Of a stretch of 64,000 nucleotides of DNA, positions 11,843 to 24,266 are shown in pieces (position 1 is the stretch's first letter; each line of letters starts with the position of its first letter). This DNA is from Coenobita brevimanus (Eukaryota; Arthropoda; Malacostraca; Decapoda; Coenobitidae): the NCBI GenBank assembly GCA_032717465.1, contig CM064632.1:25650915-25714914 (forward strand), written 5' to 3'. The notes under the pieces are model-generated. The model did not search any database. It worked only from the letters and a program-made list of their open reading frames with translations, and was not told the origin of the DNA. Both the position numbers and the translations under genes were made by a program.

Positions 11843-13200
11843 CGTCACCATTAATCATCTCATGGACAAGCATTTCCATTAGGCTCTTTTATTGAAGCAG
11901 ACGACAGACGGTTTTGTCAGTGGAGAGAGAAGGCTATATTTAATCTCTCCACCTTGACGATTTTTTTAGTCATATAATATCTACAGGTAGCAAGAGTTAA
12001 TTGATAGGTACGTCATCGGAGTGAAGGGATTAACGCTTCCACTTCGATGATGGCTTGTATTTTCATTTGATGTCTGCCAGTTTTATTTTTTATTCTTTTT
12101 TGACATCCTTCGAGATGGAGGGATTAGATATAGTCTTTATTAACCCCTTGTTTACTTTGTTTTTTTCTAAGCTGAATAAACTCATCTGACTGTAGAAATA
12201 CTGGAAAAAAAAGAAAAAACAAATAATAATCAAAATACACCTTGCGCGTGAAAATCTTTAGGGGATACTGACTGACGGCGCCGGACCTTGAGATGTTCCC
12301 CCGCACATAAAAGCCATTATCGTCTTATAGGGGGTTAATTGGGATTGCAGGAAACCCTTGGGGTGAATAAAATCGTCCGTGGCAGTGAAAGGTAAATACA
12401 CAAGACGTCATGGAAGTGAAGGGGAAAGTAGACACTGTTTTAAATCTTTTCACTGCCAGACAAATCCCCAAGACTGAAAGACCGTCTAATCGTAGCCAGA
12501 GTAAAATAAAAACAAAGAAATAGTAGTAAAGGTTTTAAAAATATGCCTGAACTGAGCTACAACAGAGCACAAAATGGAACGATGGGATAGGGAGAGTTTC
12601 GGGTTAGAGTGAGAGAGGATTTGCGAGGCAGGGTGGGAGGCAGAGAGTTGTTCAGAGTTATGATTGGAAAGGGGGGATGGCGTGGATTCGGAACTGGGAG
12701 AATGGGATGGGAATGGGAATGAGAAGGGGTGAGTGGGATGGAAAGCGATAGAACAGGGGTCGTGCTGTCTTCTCGACTTCCCTCACCATCCCTCGCTAAT
12801 CAGTTTATTCCTGTATCTGGTACCACACACGTCAGTCAGTTTAGAGTCAACAGAAAGGCAAGGAAATATAAAAAGTCTATTTGTAATATTAGTTAAATGA
12901 TATGGAGGTTTCTTTATCGAAAAAAAAGTTAGGGTTTCTGATAAATACTGTAAGTTACTCTTCCTTACATCTGACGACTTGAGTTAAAATTTTCAAACTT
13001 GGTCTTTGATGCTTGTGGTGCTTCCTGTAGTTCGTTCACCTTAACTTGGCTGAGTGTTTCTTTCTTTTGCTGGCCATTGCCCGTGACTCAGTGGGAGGAG
13101 AAGACAGTAGTGCAGCTCTATATCTTTTCCATAACACTTCTTTGTGACTGGTGTTCGTTCATCTTTCTGTGTCTGAAAGTTTTGTTCTTTTGTAGTTGAG
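11843..13200. other. No gene seen; two C/D core motifs
   Basis: Carries the recurring core GAATAAAATCGTCCGTGG near 12364 and a weaker copy near 12166-12200. No exon-like open frame; a 60-residue frame at 12124-12306 is not convincing. Confidence 0.6.
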
Positions 13201-13214
13201 TGGCAGAATTAGAC

Positions 13215-13330
13215 CATATTACGGGTTTACTTGTTTTCCATAGCACGTCTTCGTGACTAGCACCATATTATAGTATTAATTGTGATAATACAGCATACAA
13301 GATGGTGAGACTGCATTTTTAGACAAAGTG
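13215..13330 (+). repeat. Dispersed repeat, family B (copy 2)
   Basis: CATAGCACGTCTTCGTGACT, then AGCACCATATTATAGTATTA, then CAGCATACAAGATGGTGAGA in the same order as the other family B copies. A partial arm also lies near 13124-13155. Confidence 0.6.
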
Positions 13331-14477
13331 AACAGGATTTAGCTAATCATAGCAACCGGATCTGGACACGATATGCAGATAGCCATGAGGGAAAAAAAAG
13401 GAAAAAGGCTCGCCTCCCAATATTTTGCTCTGTCGGACAGGTAATTTGCATGCGAGTAAGAGTGGCACATTTGTTTTGGGTGCGAGGTAATGTGCGGGGG
13501 ATGATAGAGGACATTGTTATCTGGCAACATCACTGGAAAGAGGCACATTAAAAAGGCATTAAGAGGGAGAGGAATTTCGCGTACCCTTGGATTTCCGCCA
13601 TTGTGTTGTTGGTGATAGTGTGTGGACTGGGATGAGGCCGGGCACTGCCGCTGATGCCAGAATTAACAACACTCGTTAATGGTTAGTCGTAAAAAATGGC
13701 TGGCTGGATTGTAGGTGGAGTTAGTTCCCCCGCCACCCCTGCCAGTGTTTGTTTTTATCCACCCCCTGAAGCAGGATGGTATCATTTGCGGCAGCTCGGC
13801 CTGTACTGTTGTACTATTTTCAGCCTGTGTCTGTCTGTCTGTCTTTGTGTCTGTACCTTAACTCGCCCAAGTCTATTTTGATGGATTTGAATGACACTTC
13901 CCAGATGAGTTCGTTTGGTTTCACAGGAGGCCTTCCACTGTGTAGTTTTCCAGCCATGATTTATAGGAGAGTCAGCTCCCCTCACCTAATTAGAAATTCT
14001 CAGAAATATTGAAAGAAGGGCAGATATGACATTGTTATCGTCGTACATGTACAATGGACTCCGCAATTCGATATTTGGGGAGTAATTCATTGGGAGGTCA
14101 GCCTCCCTCCCGAAAATAAAGACAATCAGAGAGGGGGAATGTGAGCACATGGATTTCAAATAAATTTCTCAGGTCATTGTCAGGCTATTGTCTTCCACTA
14201 TTTAAAAATCTCCACTATTATATTTAGGGAGATTAGCCCCCCTTCAAAACTTATAAAGTATACAAAATACGGGAAGAAGGGCAGATATCCCTGTGATATA
14301 ATAGTACATGTAAAATGGGCTACCATCCACTAACTACTACTACTACTACTACCATTATTTTTGACTACCACTACTGCTGAGAGTATCGTGGGACATAACC
14401 CCTTCACATATGCAACCAATGCAATCATGTGGCTTTTATATTGGAATATCAGCTTCTTTATGCCTCTGCCTACTTCT
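13331..14477. other. No gene seen
   Basis: Unique-looking DNA with a short (TCTG)n run near 13830 and (TAC)n near 14333. Two reading frames of 60-78 residues overlap here without domain features. Confidence 0.55.
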
Positions 14478-14558
14478 TCTTCTTCCTCCTCCTCCTCCTC
14501 CTTCTCCTCCTCCTCCTCCTTCTTCTTTTATTATTGTTATTATTATTATTATTATTAT
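14478..14558. repeat. (TCC)n then (TTA)n microsatellites
   Basis: TCC/TTC repeats followed by TTA repeats that end exactly where the RTE-like copy begins. TTA repeats resume after its 3' end at about 17278. Confidence 0.92.
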
Positions 14559-17249
14559 ACAAGCATGGGCGATTGTATGTGTATGCTCCAACAGAGGATC
14601 GAGTGGCAAGAGTGAAAGATGAGTTTTGGGCGAGAGTAGAAGCATGTATGGACAAGTTTGAGAGGAGCGAGAGAGTGCTATTGATTGGAGACATGAATGG
14701 CAAAGTTGGGAATGTACGAGTGGATGGAGTGGTTGGTCAGTGGGGTGTGCCAGCAGAAGTAGATGGGAATGGTAGTGCTTTGGTGGACATCTGTGCTGGT
14801 AAGGGGTTGGCAATAGCCAATACCTACTTTCGTCATAAGATGATCTACCGGTATACATGGAGAGTAATGAGGAGGATGGATGGTGAACTTGTTGAACGAA
14901 AGGCAATGATAGACTACGTGTGTGTGGATGAGCGAATGAGAAGACAAGTGTTGGATGCAAGGGTGTGGAGAGGGTGGGGGAATGGAGTCTCGGACCATCA
15001 CTTAGTGATGGCCAAGGTAGAGCTGCAAAGAAAGTGGTTGAGGAGACGAAGGGGAAGACAGGAGGAAGCAGCTCCTGTGAGAAGAGTGGAGAAATTGCAA
15101 GATAGTGAGAAAATGACAGAGTATAAGAGCATAGTGGAAGAAAGATTGGGAAGGTATTAGCTAGAGCAGATGGAAGGGGTGGAAGACGTATGTAAGATAT
15201 TCACGGAAGAGATAAGCGCAGCGTGTGAGGCGGTTTGTGGAGTGAGGAGGAGATGCAAGGGTGTGCAAGGTACAGCATGGTGGAATGATGAGGTGAAACG
15301 AGCTGTGGAACAAAAGAAGAAGGCATATGGTGAATGGTTGGCGAGTAGAGGTAGGGGAGAAGATGAGAGAGAGAAGAGAGAGGTATATGTGAGCAGGAGA
15401 AGGGAGGTTATGAGACTGGTGAAGGAGAGTAAGAAGAAAGTGGATGAAGAGTTTGGGAGGAATCTGAGTGTGAAATGGAGGGAGAGTAAGAAATTGTTTT
15501 GGAAGGAGGTAAAGAAAGTAAGGCAGTGTGAAAGGGGAAATAGTAGGGGAGTGAAAGACAGGAATAATAGATTGTTGGTGGAGAAGAGAGAGAAACTGAG
15601 GAGATGGAAGGAGCACTTTGAGGATTTGTTGAATGTAGAGAGTGAGAGCAGTGTGAGTATAAGTGGTTGGGGAATGGCTGGGAGAAGAAGAGATGAGAGG
15701 AGGGAGGAAGAGATCAGTAGGTCGGAAGTAGTGGAAGCGATGAAGAAGATTAAGCTGGGAAAGGCCCCAGGAATTGATGGAGTGTGTGGTGAAATGCTTA
15801 GGTATGGGGGTGAGATTATTGTGGAGTGGATATGGAAGTTGTGTAGATTGGCTTGGGAAGAGGGAAGGGTTCCAGAGGACTGGAAATCAGGTATAATTGT
15901 TCCTCTATACAAAGGAAAAGGGGAGAGAGAAGTATGTGGTAACCATAGGGGTATTTGCCTTCTTAGTGTGACTGGTAAAATATATGGTAGAATACTCATT
16001 GATAGGGTTTGACATATGACAGAGGAGCTAGTTGGAGAAGAACAAGGGGGATTTAGGAAGGGAAAAGGATGTGTAGATCAGGTATTTGTTCTAAGATGTT
16101 TAGTGGAGAAGTATCTAGAGAAGGGAAGGAAAGTGTATGCTGCCTTCATGGACTTGGAGAAAGCTTATGACAGAATAGATAGGCAAGGTATGTGGAAGGT
16201 ATTAAGAATATATGGAGTGGAGGGGAAATTGTTGAGTGCTGTGAAGAGTATGTACGAGGGAGCTAGGGCTACGGTGCGAGTGGATGGTGAGCTGAGTGAG
16301 TTCTTTGATCTCAATGTGGGACTGAAACAAGGGTGTGTGATGTCTCCATGGCTGTTTAATATATATATATGGATGGGGTTGTAAAGGAGGTGCAAGGTAG
16401 GGCAGTGGATGTGGGGGTGGCCTTAATGAATGAGGGTGAGATTTGGAAGCTTCCGGTGTTGCTGTTTGCTGATGATACAGTATTGTTGAGTGGAGATGAA
16501 TGGGAGTTGCAAGGTTTGGTGAATGAATTTGGGACAGTGTGTAGGAGGAGGAAGCTGAAAGTTAATGTAAACAAAAGTAAAGTTATGGTGTTTGAGAGGA
16601 ATGAAGTCACAGAGTGTGCAGTGAGGTTGGATGTTGAGGATATGGAGAATGTGAGTGCATTCAAGTACTTGGGTAGTGTGATGAGTAAGGATGGAACTTT
16701 GGGGGATGAAGTACTGTACGTGAAAGGGTACAGCAGGGAAGAAAGGTTGTTGGTACACTGAAAGCAGTGATGAGAAATAGGGAGGTGAGTATGGAAGTTA
16801 AGAAGTCACTGTATGATGGTATTGTGATCCCTACCCTGACGTATGGAAGCGAGGCGTGGACCTTGCAAGAGGGGAACAAGTCAAGAGTGAGAGCAGTGGA
16901 AATGAGTTACTTGAGAGGAGCATGTGGAGTGACGTGGAGGGACAGGTTGACGAATGAAGAAGTGAAGGAACGTTGTGGGGTAGATGTGGATGTGGTTGAA
17001 AAGATTAGGAGAAATACACTGAGGTGGTTTGGACATGTGGAGAGAATGGAGAATGAAAGACTGACTAAGAGGGTGTATGTAGGTGAGGTGGAGGGAGGGA
17101 GAGGGAGGGGTAGACCGAGGATGAGGTGGAGGGATGGAGTTGAGAGGTATATGAGGGAGGGGGGGGTGAGTTGGGGGGAGGGGAGTCAAATGGTGGGTGA
17201 CAGAGTGACTTGGAGGCGTTTTGTGTGCGGCCACCCTTTGCGGGATTAG
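14559..17249 (+). pseudogene. Broken endonuclease-reverse transcriptase of the RTE-like element
   Basis: Encoded in pieces: apurinic-type endonuclease C-terminal half (VLLIGDMNGKVGN, GVSDHHLVMAKV), RT with KLGKAPGIDG, FMDLEKAYDRID, VGLKQGCVMSPWLFNIY and LLFADDTVLL, then a C-terminal region TLRWFGHVERM and RGRGRPRMRWRDGVE. Compared with the 45.9-48.7 kb copy it has a 2 bp deletion near 14578, stops at 15158-15160 (Glu to TAG) and 16010-16012 (Arg to TGA), a 2 bp gain in an AT run near 16365, and a short insertion near 16716 that shifts frame. It cannot make a full protein. Confidence 0.9.
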
Positions 17250-17277
17250 GGCGTCGGGCTATAGATAGATAGATAGA
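14559..17277 (+). mobile_element. RTE-like non-LTR retrotransposon, 5'-truncated copy
   Basis: Collinear with the minus-strand copy at 45655-48698 but lacking its first ~320 nt of coding sequence. The 3' end runs ...GCGTCGGGCTATAGATAGAT, a short ATAG tail of the kind RTE-group elements end with. Both sides are (TTA)n, so the copy entered or was trapped in a trinucleotide repeat; a target duplication cannot be read unambiguously there. Confidence 0.92.
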
Positions 17278-17475
17278 TTATTATTATTATTATTATTATT
17301 ATTGTTAGTGTTAATGTTTTGTTATTGTTATTGTTATTATTCTTTTGCCACTTTCAGGAGATTTATTCAGCTATTCAGTGCGTTGATAATTAGGTTGGAC
17401 AGGTAATTTTTGCAGTTGCCAGAAGCGTTTTATATATATATATATATATAGATAGATAGATAGATAGATAGATAT
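17278..17475. repeat. (TTA)n, (TA)n and (GATA)n
   Basis: TTA repeats to about 17303, then imperfect GTTATT, then TA (17432-17450) joined to GATA repeats (17451-17474). Confidence 0.9.
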
Positions 17476-17619
17476 GTAAAGACATTATGCAATAGTAGTT
17501 AAAGTTCTGTGATTAAGTTGGTTCAGTTGGGTACCTGAAGGACCATGTTCATACTCGTACCCTAAATAGCCCCATGGGATTTCGTAATATCTCCTTAGCG
17601 ATTAATCCGTACATTAACC

Positions 17620-18190
17620 CTACTTGTGTAACCTGGGGTCTACTACATCCCCAGGCCACGAAAATGATTTTTTATATAAAAACGTTAAGGCCAAGGGATC
17701 TGTCCTTCCGTCTACCTTCCTGACTAGTGAATTCCTTCATGGGGATGACGGGGTCGTTCTTGAAACTGGCACTGATTTTGCTCTAGTGAGTCATTGGGGT
17801 CTGTCAGGCTCCAGGTTACATAACATATTACCTCATAATATGTCATTCCTTGTGTGCATTTATTTTTCATTTGCTGTGTTTCTCATTTTGTTTATAGGAA
17901 GTCCCAACATCAGTCTACAGCAGATGACCAAAAAGATTAAGATAATAGCTTTCAATTTTGCTTGGGTTAAAATTGAAATTAGCATATACAAAATTTGGCA
18001 TCTTTTTCAAACATTTCTAAATGAATTTCTTCATTTAAACTTTATTTGGGGGGTGGGCTCAATGAAAGAAAATGGCTTGAATTATTTGTGTATTAAAATA
18101 CGGTCCAATAAACCAAACGTAAGTATTTTTTTAATTTTTTCCCTTGGGGTCTGTGAGACCCCGAGTTACCTAATGTGGTTAGATTAAAGG
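17620..18190 (+). repeat. Region with three GGGGTCT...AGACCCC-type hairpins
   Basis: Near 17634, 17797 and 18147 a TGGGGTCT half is followed within a few bases by a complementary half and then GTTAC. The last is nearly perfect: GGGGTCTGTGAGACCCC. An open frame of 187 residues spans this stretch but shows no domain, is AT-rich and contains the repeats, so I do not call a gene. The repeat type is unidentified. Confidence 0.45.
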
Positions 18191-18409
18191 GTTACCTATA
18201 CAGGGTTAGTCCTCTGTATCCTCTTGTATGCAGTTGATGTAAACTTTATCAGTATTAAAACGATCGAGATAATATACAACGGAAGGCTAAAGGGAAGGAT
18301 ACGAAATAAATCGCTCAGTAAGGGGGGCTACGATACGTCCAATGTAACTCGTACCTAGAATAAAGGTTTATCGATCTGGCCGGAGATGGATCTGGTCCTT
18401 TCAGTCTCA
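18191..18409. other. No gene seen
   Basis: Contains a stretch (about 18310-18350, ATAAATCGCTCAGTAAG) resembling a family A right arm. Confidence 0.4.
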
Positions 18410-18560
18410 GGACATCGCTATACCCTCCTTACTCTAAATTGGCTTAAAATTGACCTCTTTTCATCTTGCATACTGTGTTTGCCAATAGTTACACACGGGA
18501 ATATGATGCTAGTCACGAAAAAGTGCTCTGAGGCTGATTTAGAGAGGCGATATTGCCATT
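18410..18560 (-). repeat. Dispersed repeat, family B (copy 3)
   Basis: Inverted relative to copies 1 and 2: TTAAAATTGACCTCTTTTCA, CATCTTGCATACTG, then ATGATGCTAGTCACGAAAAA. Confidence 0.55.
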
Positions 18561-18844
18561 ATTCTGCCAGTAAGCAATGTGAAAAAAGTCTGCAAAATTA
18601 ACAAAATCAGGGTCAAGCTAAGGTAACATTAGTATAACACGCTTAACACGAAGTTCCAATGGCATACCCCGATTCCACTGACTCTTCATGATGGTGATTT
18701 ATTATAAGCCCATTCCTGGTAATTTTAGACGATTTTAATCAGTTTTGGAATCACACCTCTCGAGTTTTTAAGAAGTTAACTTTAAACTCTCCATTTCCAC
18801 TTGTCTCTATTAAGATAAATGAAATCGACTGGACGCATATAGTA

Positions 18845-18970
18845 TAAGAAGAGCAAAGTTTTCTACCCTTTACCTCTAACTTGTCCTAAAATTGTCATAT
18901 TTCTGTCTTTAATGCTGAGTTGTAACAACAGATTAACAGTTCACTGAATAATATAGTGCGAGGAAGAAGC
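18845..18970 (-). repeat. Dispersed repeat, family B (copy 4, diverged)
   Basis: TCCTAAAATTGTCATATTTC, TAATGCTGAGTTGTAACAAC and AGATTAACAG follow the family B block order but are more diverged than the other copies. Confidence 0.4.
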
Positions 18971-19473
18971 GATATGGAAAGGGTGTTGAGCCACAGCAGT
19001 ATCTTATTCTGCTAATGAGCTACCTGAAATAAGCTGAAATTGAACGAAAATTTGGCCAAGTTACAGTAGAAAGAGTATAGTTACGAATGCTATTTGGACT
19101 TAGGTCGAGTAGTTTCAAAGTTTATGGACTCTCAAACGCACTATTATGAGACGCAAATGATCCTACGCAAACATAAACACGAAAGAAAAATTGCGCTGAG
19201 AAAAAAGTGATGTCCTCCCGCTAAATACCTTGAAAAAAAAAAAAAAAACTAGCATGTGGAATCTAATTAGGAGACACAAAGGGAACGGTAATGGAAGTTA
19301 AAAGATTATGTGACTTAGGAAGATATTACCACTCTCATATATTTTAAGTGTAAGTTTTTTACTAAAGTTGTGACTTTCATCTTTAAAAAAATTTTCTCCC
19401 TAGTTTTCAGCCTTTTGTAATGACATTTTCTTTGTTTTAATTTTTTCTTAAATGTTTTCTTTAAACATTTCAG

Positions 19474-19531
<58 letters not shown>

Positions 19532-20693
19532 CTTTCCTGTACTGCCAGTTCCCTGCTTTCGTTTTTTGTTTTAAGTTTTTCCCTTAATGTTTTCTCAACG
19601 TTCAGTCTTTCTTCTGTTTTCACTTTTTTTCCCTTCTTTCCCTTCAACTCTGTGCTACTTTCAGCTTTTTTGTGTTCAACGTTTGGTACTCTTGTCGTGT
19701 AACTTTGGCCTACAATTGCTTTACTTTCAGTTTGTCCGCTTTTGTTGCTTTATTTCCTCATACTCACCCTTTTCTAGTTTCTTTTCCATAACTCTAAATT
19801 TCTTTCTTTTTATATGTTCCCTTTAAACTTCCCCCTTTTTTTCTTAATTCAGATTTACTCCTGTCTCCTTTTATTACATTAATTTAATCTGCTTTTAATT
19901 AACATTCTCTTTTCTTTGCTTTGAAATCATATTTTCATTCTTTTCATAACTTCAGTTTCACTTATATAGATTTTACTTCTTCCGTTTCTAAATTTGCATT
20001 TTTTTTTGTCCAGTTTAGCTTTTTAGTAATTTGTTTTCTACCCTTTACTGCCCTTTTCTTATACTTTCATTTCCTCCATTTCAACTTTTATTACTCTCTT
20101 TACTTCGTTTTAAGCTTTCTTTTTTTTCTACATCAACGTAGAGCAGTTCAAGTCCAGGTATTACAGATTTTCTTTTATAATGGAGGACACAGTAATCTGA
20201 TGTATGTAACATTTTTGTATTTTTTCCTTCCTCTGTTCGCCTGAAAAGAAAATGACGATACCGGTATGTAGAGAAAGGCCTTCAAAGTACCTCGTCATTG
20301 AAATATGTTTTTGGTCTGGAATTTTTTTTTTTTTTTTTTCAGAACTGATATCTTCACATTAAGCTTTTTTTTTTTTTTAATTGTTATTCCTTGACTTTAA
20401 ATTTTTTCATCTTGGTGTCTTTCAACTTTGATTTACATGGATTCGTTTCTTTACTGCAGTTTCTCTCTAACAGTTTCTCTTTTTTTTTTGCTCTCTTTTC
20501 ACCTTCAGCTCTTCTTTTAGCACTTTCAGACCCGTATGATTCACTGTGGGTCGAAGAAAATTTGGCGATAGTAAAGCAAAATACAAGACTTAGTACCGAA
20601 AGACTTAAGCTTCCATTTCTGCCCTTGAAATTGCGTAACCTGTTCTCCCTGGCTAACAGCACCAGCTGTATTGGCAATTTGTTGATAATTTGG
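18971..20693. other. No gene seen; T-rich with (CT)n
   Basis: Includes (CT)n at about 19479-19528 and several T or A homopolymers (19233, 20321, 20366). Phe/Ser-rich open frames match the T-rich composition. Confidence 0.6.
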
Positions 20694-20777
20694 AACATAG
20701 CGAGATTGTGGTGATATTTTGCAACATAGCGAGAATGTGGTGATATTTTACAACATATGGAGATTGTGGTGATATAC
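20694..20777. repeat. 29 bp tandem repeat, three copies
   Basis: Unit AACATAGCGAGATTGTGGTG then ATATTTTGC; starts at 20694, 20723 and 20752. Confidence 0.9.
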
Positions 20778-20943
20778 AACGTATCCTTGACGTCATTCAA
20801 AATCTTAGAAATAAAGAGACGGGTTGTAATATCTTTTTAATATATTCGAATGTCACAGGTATTCAAAAAAGATGGAATTACTTTGCTTAATTTAGAACTC
20901 AACACGTGCGAAGTAATCAAACAGGATTGAATTTCGTCTCATC

Positions 20944-21148
20944 GATTCCAAAGCTGTGATGGGCTGGAGATTTGCAGTATTGTAGATTCCAAACCTCTTA
21001 TGGGCTGGAATTTTGCTTTGTTATAGATTCCAAACCTCTTATGGGCTGGAATTTTGCTTTATTACAGATTCCAAACCTCTTATGGGCTGGAGTTTTGTAT
21101 TATTATAGATTTCAAACCTCTTACGGGCTGGTGTTTTCCATTATCAAT
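20944..21148. repeat. 41 bp tandem repeat, five copies
   Basis: Unit GATTCCAAACCTCTTATGGG followed by CTGGAATTTTGCTTTATTA; starts at 20944, 20985, 21026, 21067 and 21108. The exact 41 bp spacing is not a multiple of three, so the open frame across it is incidental. Confidence 0.95.
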
Positions 21149-21429
21149 TCTGTACCTCAGAAATAATCAGATTAGTTGAAATTTCGCCTCGCCACATTGG
21201 TTACCATTTCGCGTCGCCTAATTTAATACTTTTTTTTTTTTTTTTTGTAATTGACTGAACGAGATGTGCTTTGATGTCGGGGACGGGGAGAATCAAACGA
21301 ACAAACACAGATTGGATTATTTAACGAGGCAACTGAGAGCTAAGTCAATTGTTATATCACACAGAATTTTGTTCAGTTACTGTTGTTGCAAGGGATTAAG
21401 CCAGCCATGACGGTATGCTGGTTGTGGCT

Positions 21430-21478
<49 letters not shown>

Positions 21479-21502
21479 GGTAGCCTATTCTGCTTGTGGT
21501 CG

Positions 21503-21559
<57 letters not shown>
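21430..21559. repeat. Two (GA)n microsatellites
   Basis: GA repeats at 21431-21477 and 21507-21558, separated by about 30 bp of unique sequence. Confidence 0.97.
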
Positions 21560-21562
<3 letters not shown>

Positions 21563-21829
21563 TTAGTCAGCTGATGGGAGACGATAAACTTATAAAAAAT
21601 GTATTTAACAAGTACTGGTATAGCTTGTCTATATAATAGATGTGATATCCGTTTATTTATTTATTTATTGCATGTAGATAAAAACTAGTGAATAGATAGG
21701 GTAAAGGAAAGGAGATTTATACTTTGTTTCTCCCAAAAGAGCTGATTAAAGTGTCTTCAGAAGTTAATCAAGGGAGGAACCTTAAATTATAGACCTTAAA
21801 CTGCGTGACCATGAGCCAGTAGGCGAAGG

Positions 21830-22340
21830 GCGGTACGTAAGTAAAGTCTCAGCAAAATCCTTACCTGACCCTTAACCCATCCACCTAGTTTAGTTCATAT
21901 CGGATAAAGAGTGGTTAAGTTGACGTTACCCTATGCTCTTGACCTTTGACGAGCTTTTCTGAATATAGAATAATTCCACCCTTGACTAACCTTAAACCCG
22001 TCCGCCAAGTTTTATCCAAATCGAATCAAAGGTGACATTTGCCCTTGCCCTGTGACCTTTACCTCTGAACGATTATTCTTTAACCTTAATCACGTCACCT
22101 GGTCCTGTCCACCAGTCCATTGATCAAGTTTAGTCAGAACTGCGTCAGAACTGTCGAGTTGAATTGCTGTGACCTGTGACGTACTTCGCCCCTATATTAA
22201 TCACCAGTCTTCTGATGGTCCTCAATTTCATGCGAGTATGTCCATTAGGTTTTCCATAATCTTACATTCGGACAGACAGCCTGACAGGCAGGCAGTCAGA
22301 CCAAAAGACAGAAAGACAGACAGGCAAATACGACCCGACA
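21830..22340. repeat. Degenerate TGACCTTTGACC-type repeat with (ACAG)n tail
   Basis: Spaced repeats of TGACC/GACCTTTGAC with CCRTCCRCCAAGTTTAGTYA-like phrases at roughly 110-130 bp intervals, ending in a CAGACAG-rich tract (22275-22325). This looks like an old dispersed element with a simple-repeat tail, but I could not assign a family. Confidence 0.4.
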
Positions 22341-22374
22341 AAACACCCTTTCTTCTTAGGCGCACGGATGCAAA

Positions 22375-22409
22375 ATAATAATAATAATAATGATAATAAT
22401 AATAATCAT

Positions 22410-22441
<32 letters not shown>

Positions 22442-22510
22442 ACCACAACAACAGTAGTAGTAGTAGTAGTAGTAATAGTAGTAATGATAATAGTAATAAT
22501 AATAATAAAA
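22375..22510. repeat. (AAT)n / (AGT)n trinucleotide tract
   Basis: Imperfect AAT/TAA repeats with an internal AGT block at about 22454-22477. Confidence 0.92.
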
Positions 22511-22672
22511 CACAGGCGGTTCACAGTGAAAAGATTTCCCAATGGAGAAGAAATTCCCCTAATGGTAAAACTCTTCTCTATTGATCACCACACTAACACA
22601 AATACTTCTAGAGACATACACATAATGGCAAATAAAGCTTGAACTTTACCTAAATATGCCTTGTAAATCCTT

Positions 22673-22703
<31 letters not shown>

Positions 22704-22985
22704 CCCCATAATCCACATTCTCTTATAACCTTCCCTCCTATTTTTCAGCCACTCCATTTTTCCCCCTGCCAGCCTCCTCATCATTCGCCTCGGCTCTCCT
22801 CGTAACCCCGAGGCTCCCGCTTTTTACAATATTATTCTCCTTGTTTACAGGGCTGTCCATTTACCCGTTTCCTTTCTTTCTTCCATTTCTCACAGTTAAA
22901 TCTTCACTAGACATTTTTGTTTTCAATTCCCCACACAACGAGGAGGTATACATAATATCCACTCACCCGATGTAGTGCTGTCTTC
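22511..22985. other. No gene seen; short (CT)n
   Basis: Contains (CT)n at about 22678-22703 and pyrimidine-rich sequence. No supported gene. Confidence 0.6.
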
Positions 22986-23110
22986 AGGTGATTCTACACT
23001 GGTCAAATGGTTTCCTGTAACCCAAAAAGCCCTGGATGGCTAACATGTAACCATATGACGCCTGGTGATCTAGTGAGTTGAGGCGCTGCAACTGGATGTA
23101 GCCTGTAAAA
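22986..23110 (-). mobile_element. SINE-like dispersed repeat, family E (copy 1)
   Basis: The reverse strand shares GGTTACAGGAAACCATTTG and a following AGTGTAGAATCACC with copies at 39793 and 61553. The adjoining CTGGTGATCTAGTGAGTTGA, then GGCGCTGC, looks like the tRNA-derived head (A-box) of a SINE. Edges uncertain. Confidence 0.5.
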
Positions 23111-23591
23111 GTTTCCGTCTGAGGGGTGATTGAGGTTTGTTGCTCACAAAATGCCACTCGAGGGTGAGGGAGTCTGGCCACCCATGCCTTAAATGTCTGG
23201 ATTGAGTAGTCTAGCCTCGGGTACCTACTCTCCTGATGGTGCAAAAAGGATTGGGTGATGAATGGATGGAAGGGTACGACACTGCCAAATATAGCACACC
23301 TTTGGAAGTAAGGCTAATAGAATGAATGGTTAACACTTTCACCCCGAGGTTCTCCCAAGCTAAATAACGGTGTGTGGAGTTAGCCAGAATTAAGTACAAC
23401 TGATTTGCTGCCCACTTACTCCATGAGGTCTGCCCTAAGCTGAGTAAAATCGTCCGTCATTACCCAATATACGAGTAAAATACAAAATAGACTAGGTCCT
23501 CCCATGAAGGGGTTAACTGCTAAAATAAGATGTATTTTCTTGATATCCTTGCCACTATCAGGTTATGAAACATCGCCCTGCACGACATGTA

Positions 23592-23925
23592 CAGGGTGGT
23601 CCATATATAACGCTCCTCTTGCACTCCGTCGGGTGTTATCTCTTGTGCTCCTGGGACGGCACAACGTTATCAGCCTTCCTGCTTTCCTATCCTTGTCTTT
23701 GACCCATAGAATAGTTACGCTAGTTATTGCCTATATTATAATTAACAGCCTAGAAAGCACCAATAGGTCTATTTTCGTTTGCCTTCTTTTTTTTTACTCC
23801 TTTGTACCCTGCACCATTAATTTATTTTCTGTTCTCACTGTTACACCGAAACTCTCACCAGCAGACTGAGCCGTCCCCACAAAAGATAGCTGAGTGCTAT
23901 TAATGGAGGACCCATTATATAGCCT
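23592..23925. mobile_element. Palindromic MITE with Tc1/mariner-like end, family M (copy 1)
   Basis: Starts TA then CAGGGTGGTCCATATATAAC. Internal complementary arms pair around CTCTTGTGCTCCTGGGACGG and CCGTCCCCACAAAAGATAGC. The right end is more decayed. The related copy at 38094-38306 has better preserved ends. Confidence 0.5.
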
Positions 23926-24266
23926 GGACTGACCCCTTTACTGCAAGAAGTTCCCCATAATTTAAATAAAACGTCTGGAGGAGGCAGGCAGAAAATAACA
24001 AGACATCATATCAGTAAAGGAGTTATTTATTTATTGGTATATTTACTTATTGTATGTAGTTTTATTTATTTATATGTTTGTTTATTTAGTTTGTTTTACT
24101 TGTTTATTTATTTATATTTATTTGTTTATTTATTCATTTATTTAGTTATTTTTTGTTTATTATTTTTTCCTCCTGTCGGGTGCTCCTCTCGACCCCATCC
24201 CGAGTGTGTGTATCAAGCGTCCAGAGGTATTCATAAAGATTCTTAACTGGTTCACCCCCAAGGCCT

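Noticed and set aside
17624..18187. 187-residue open frame as a possible host gene
   Set aside because: AT-rich, no recognisable domain, spans a set of dispersed hairpin repeats, and has no upstream or downstream exon-like structure.
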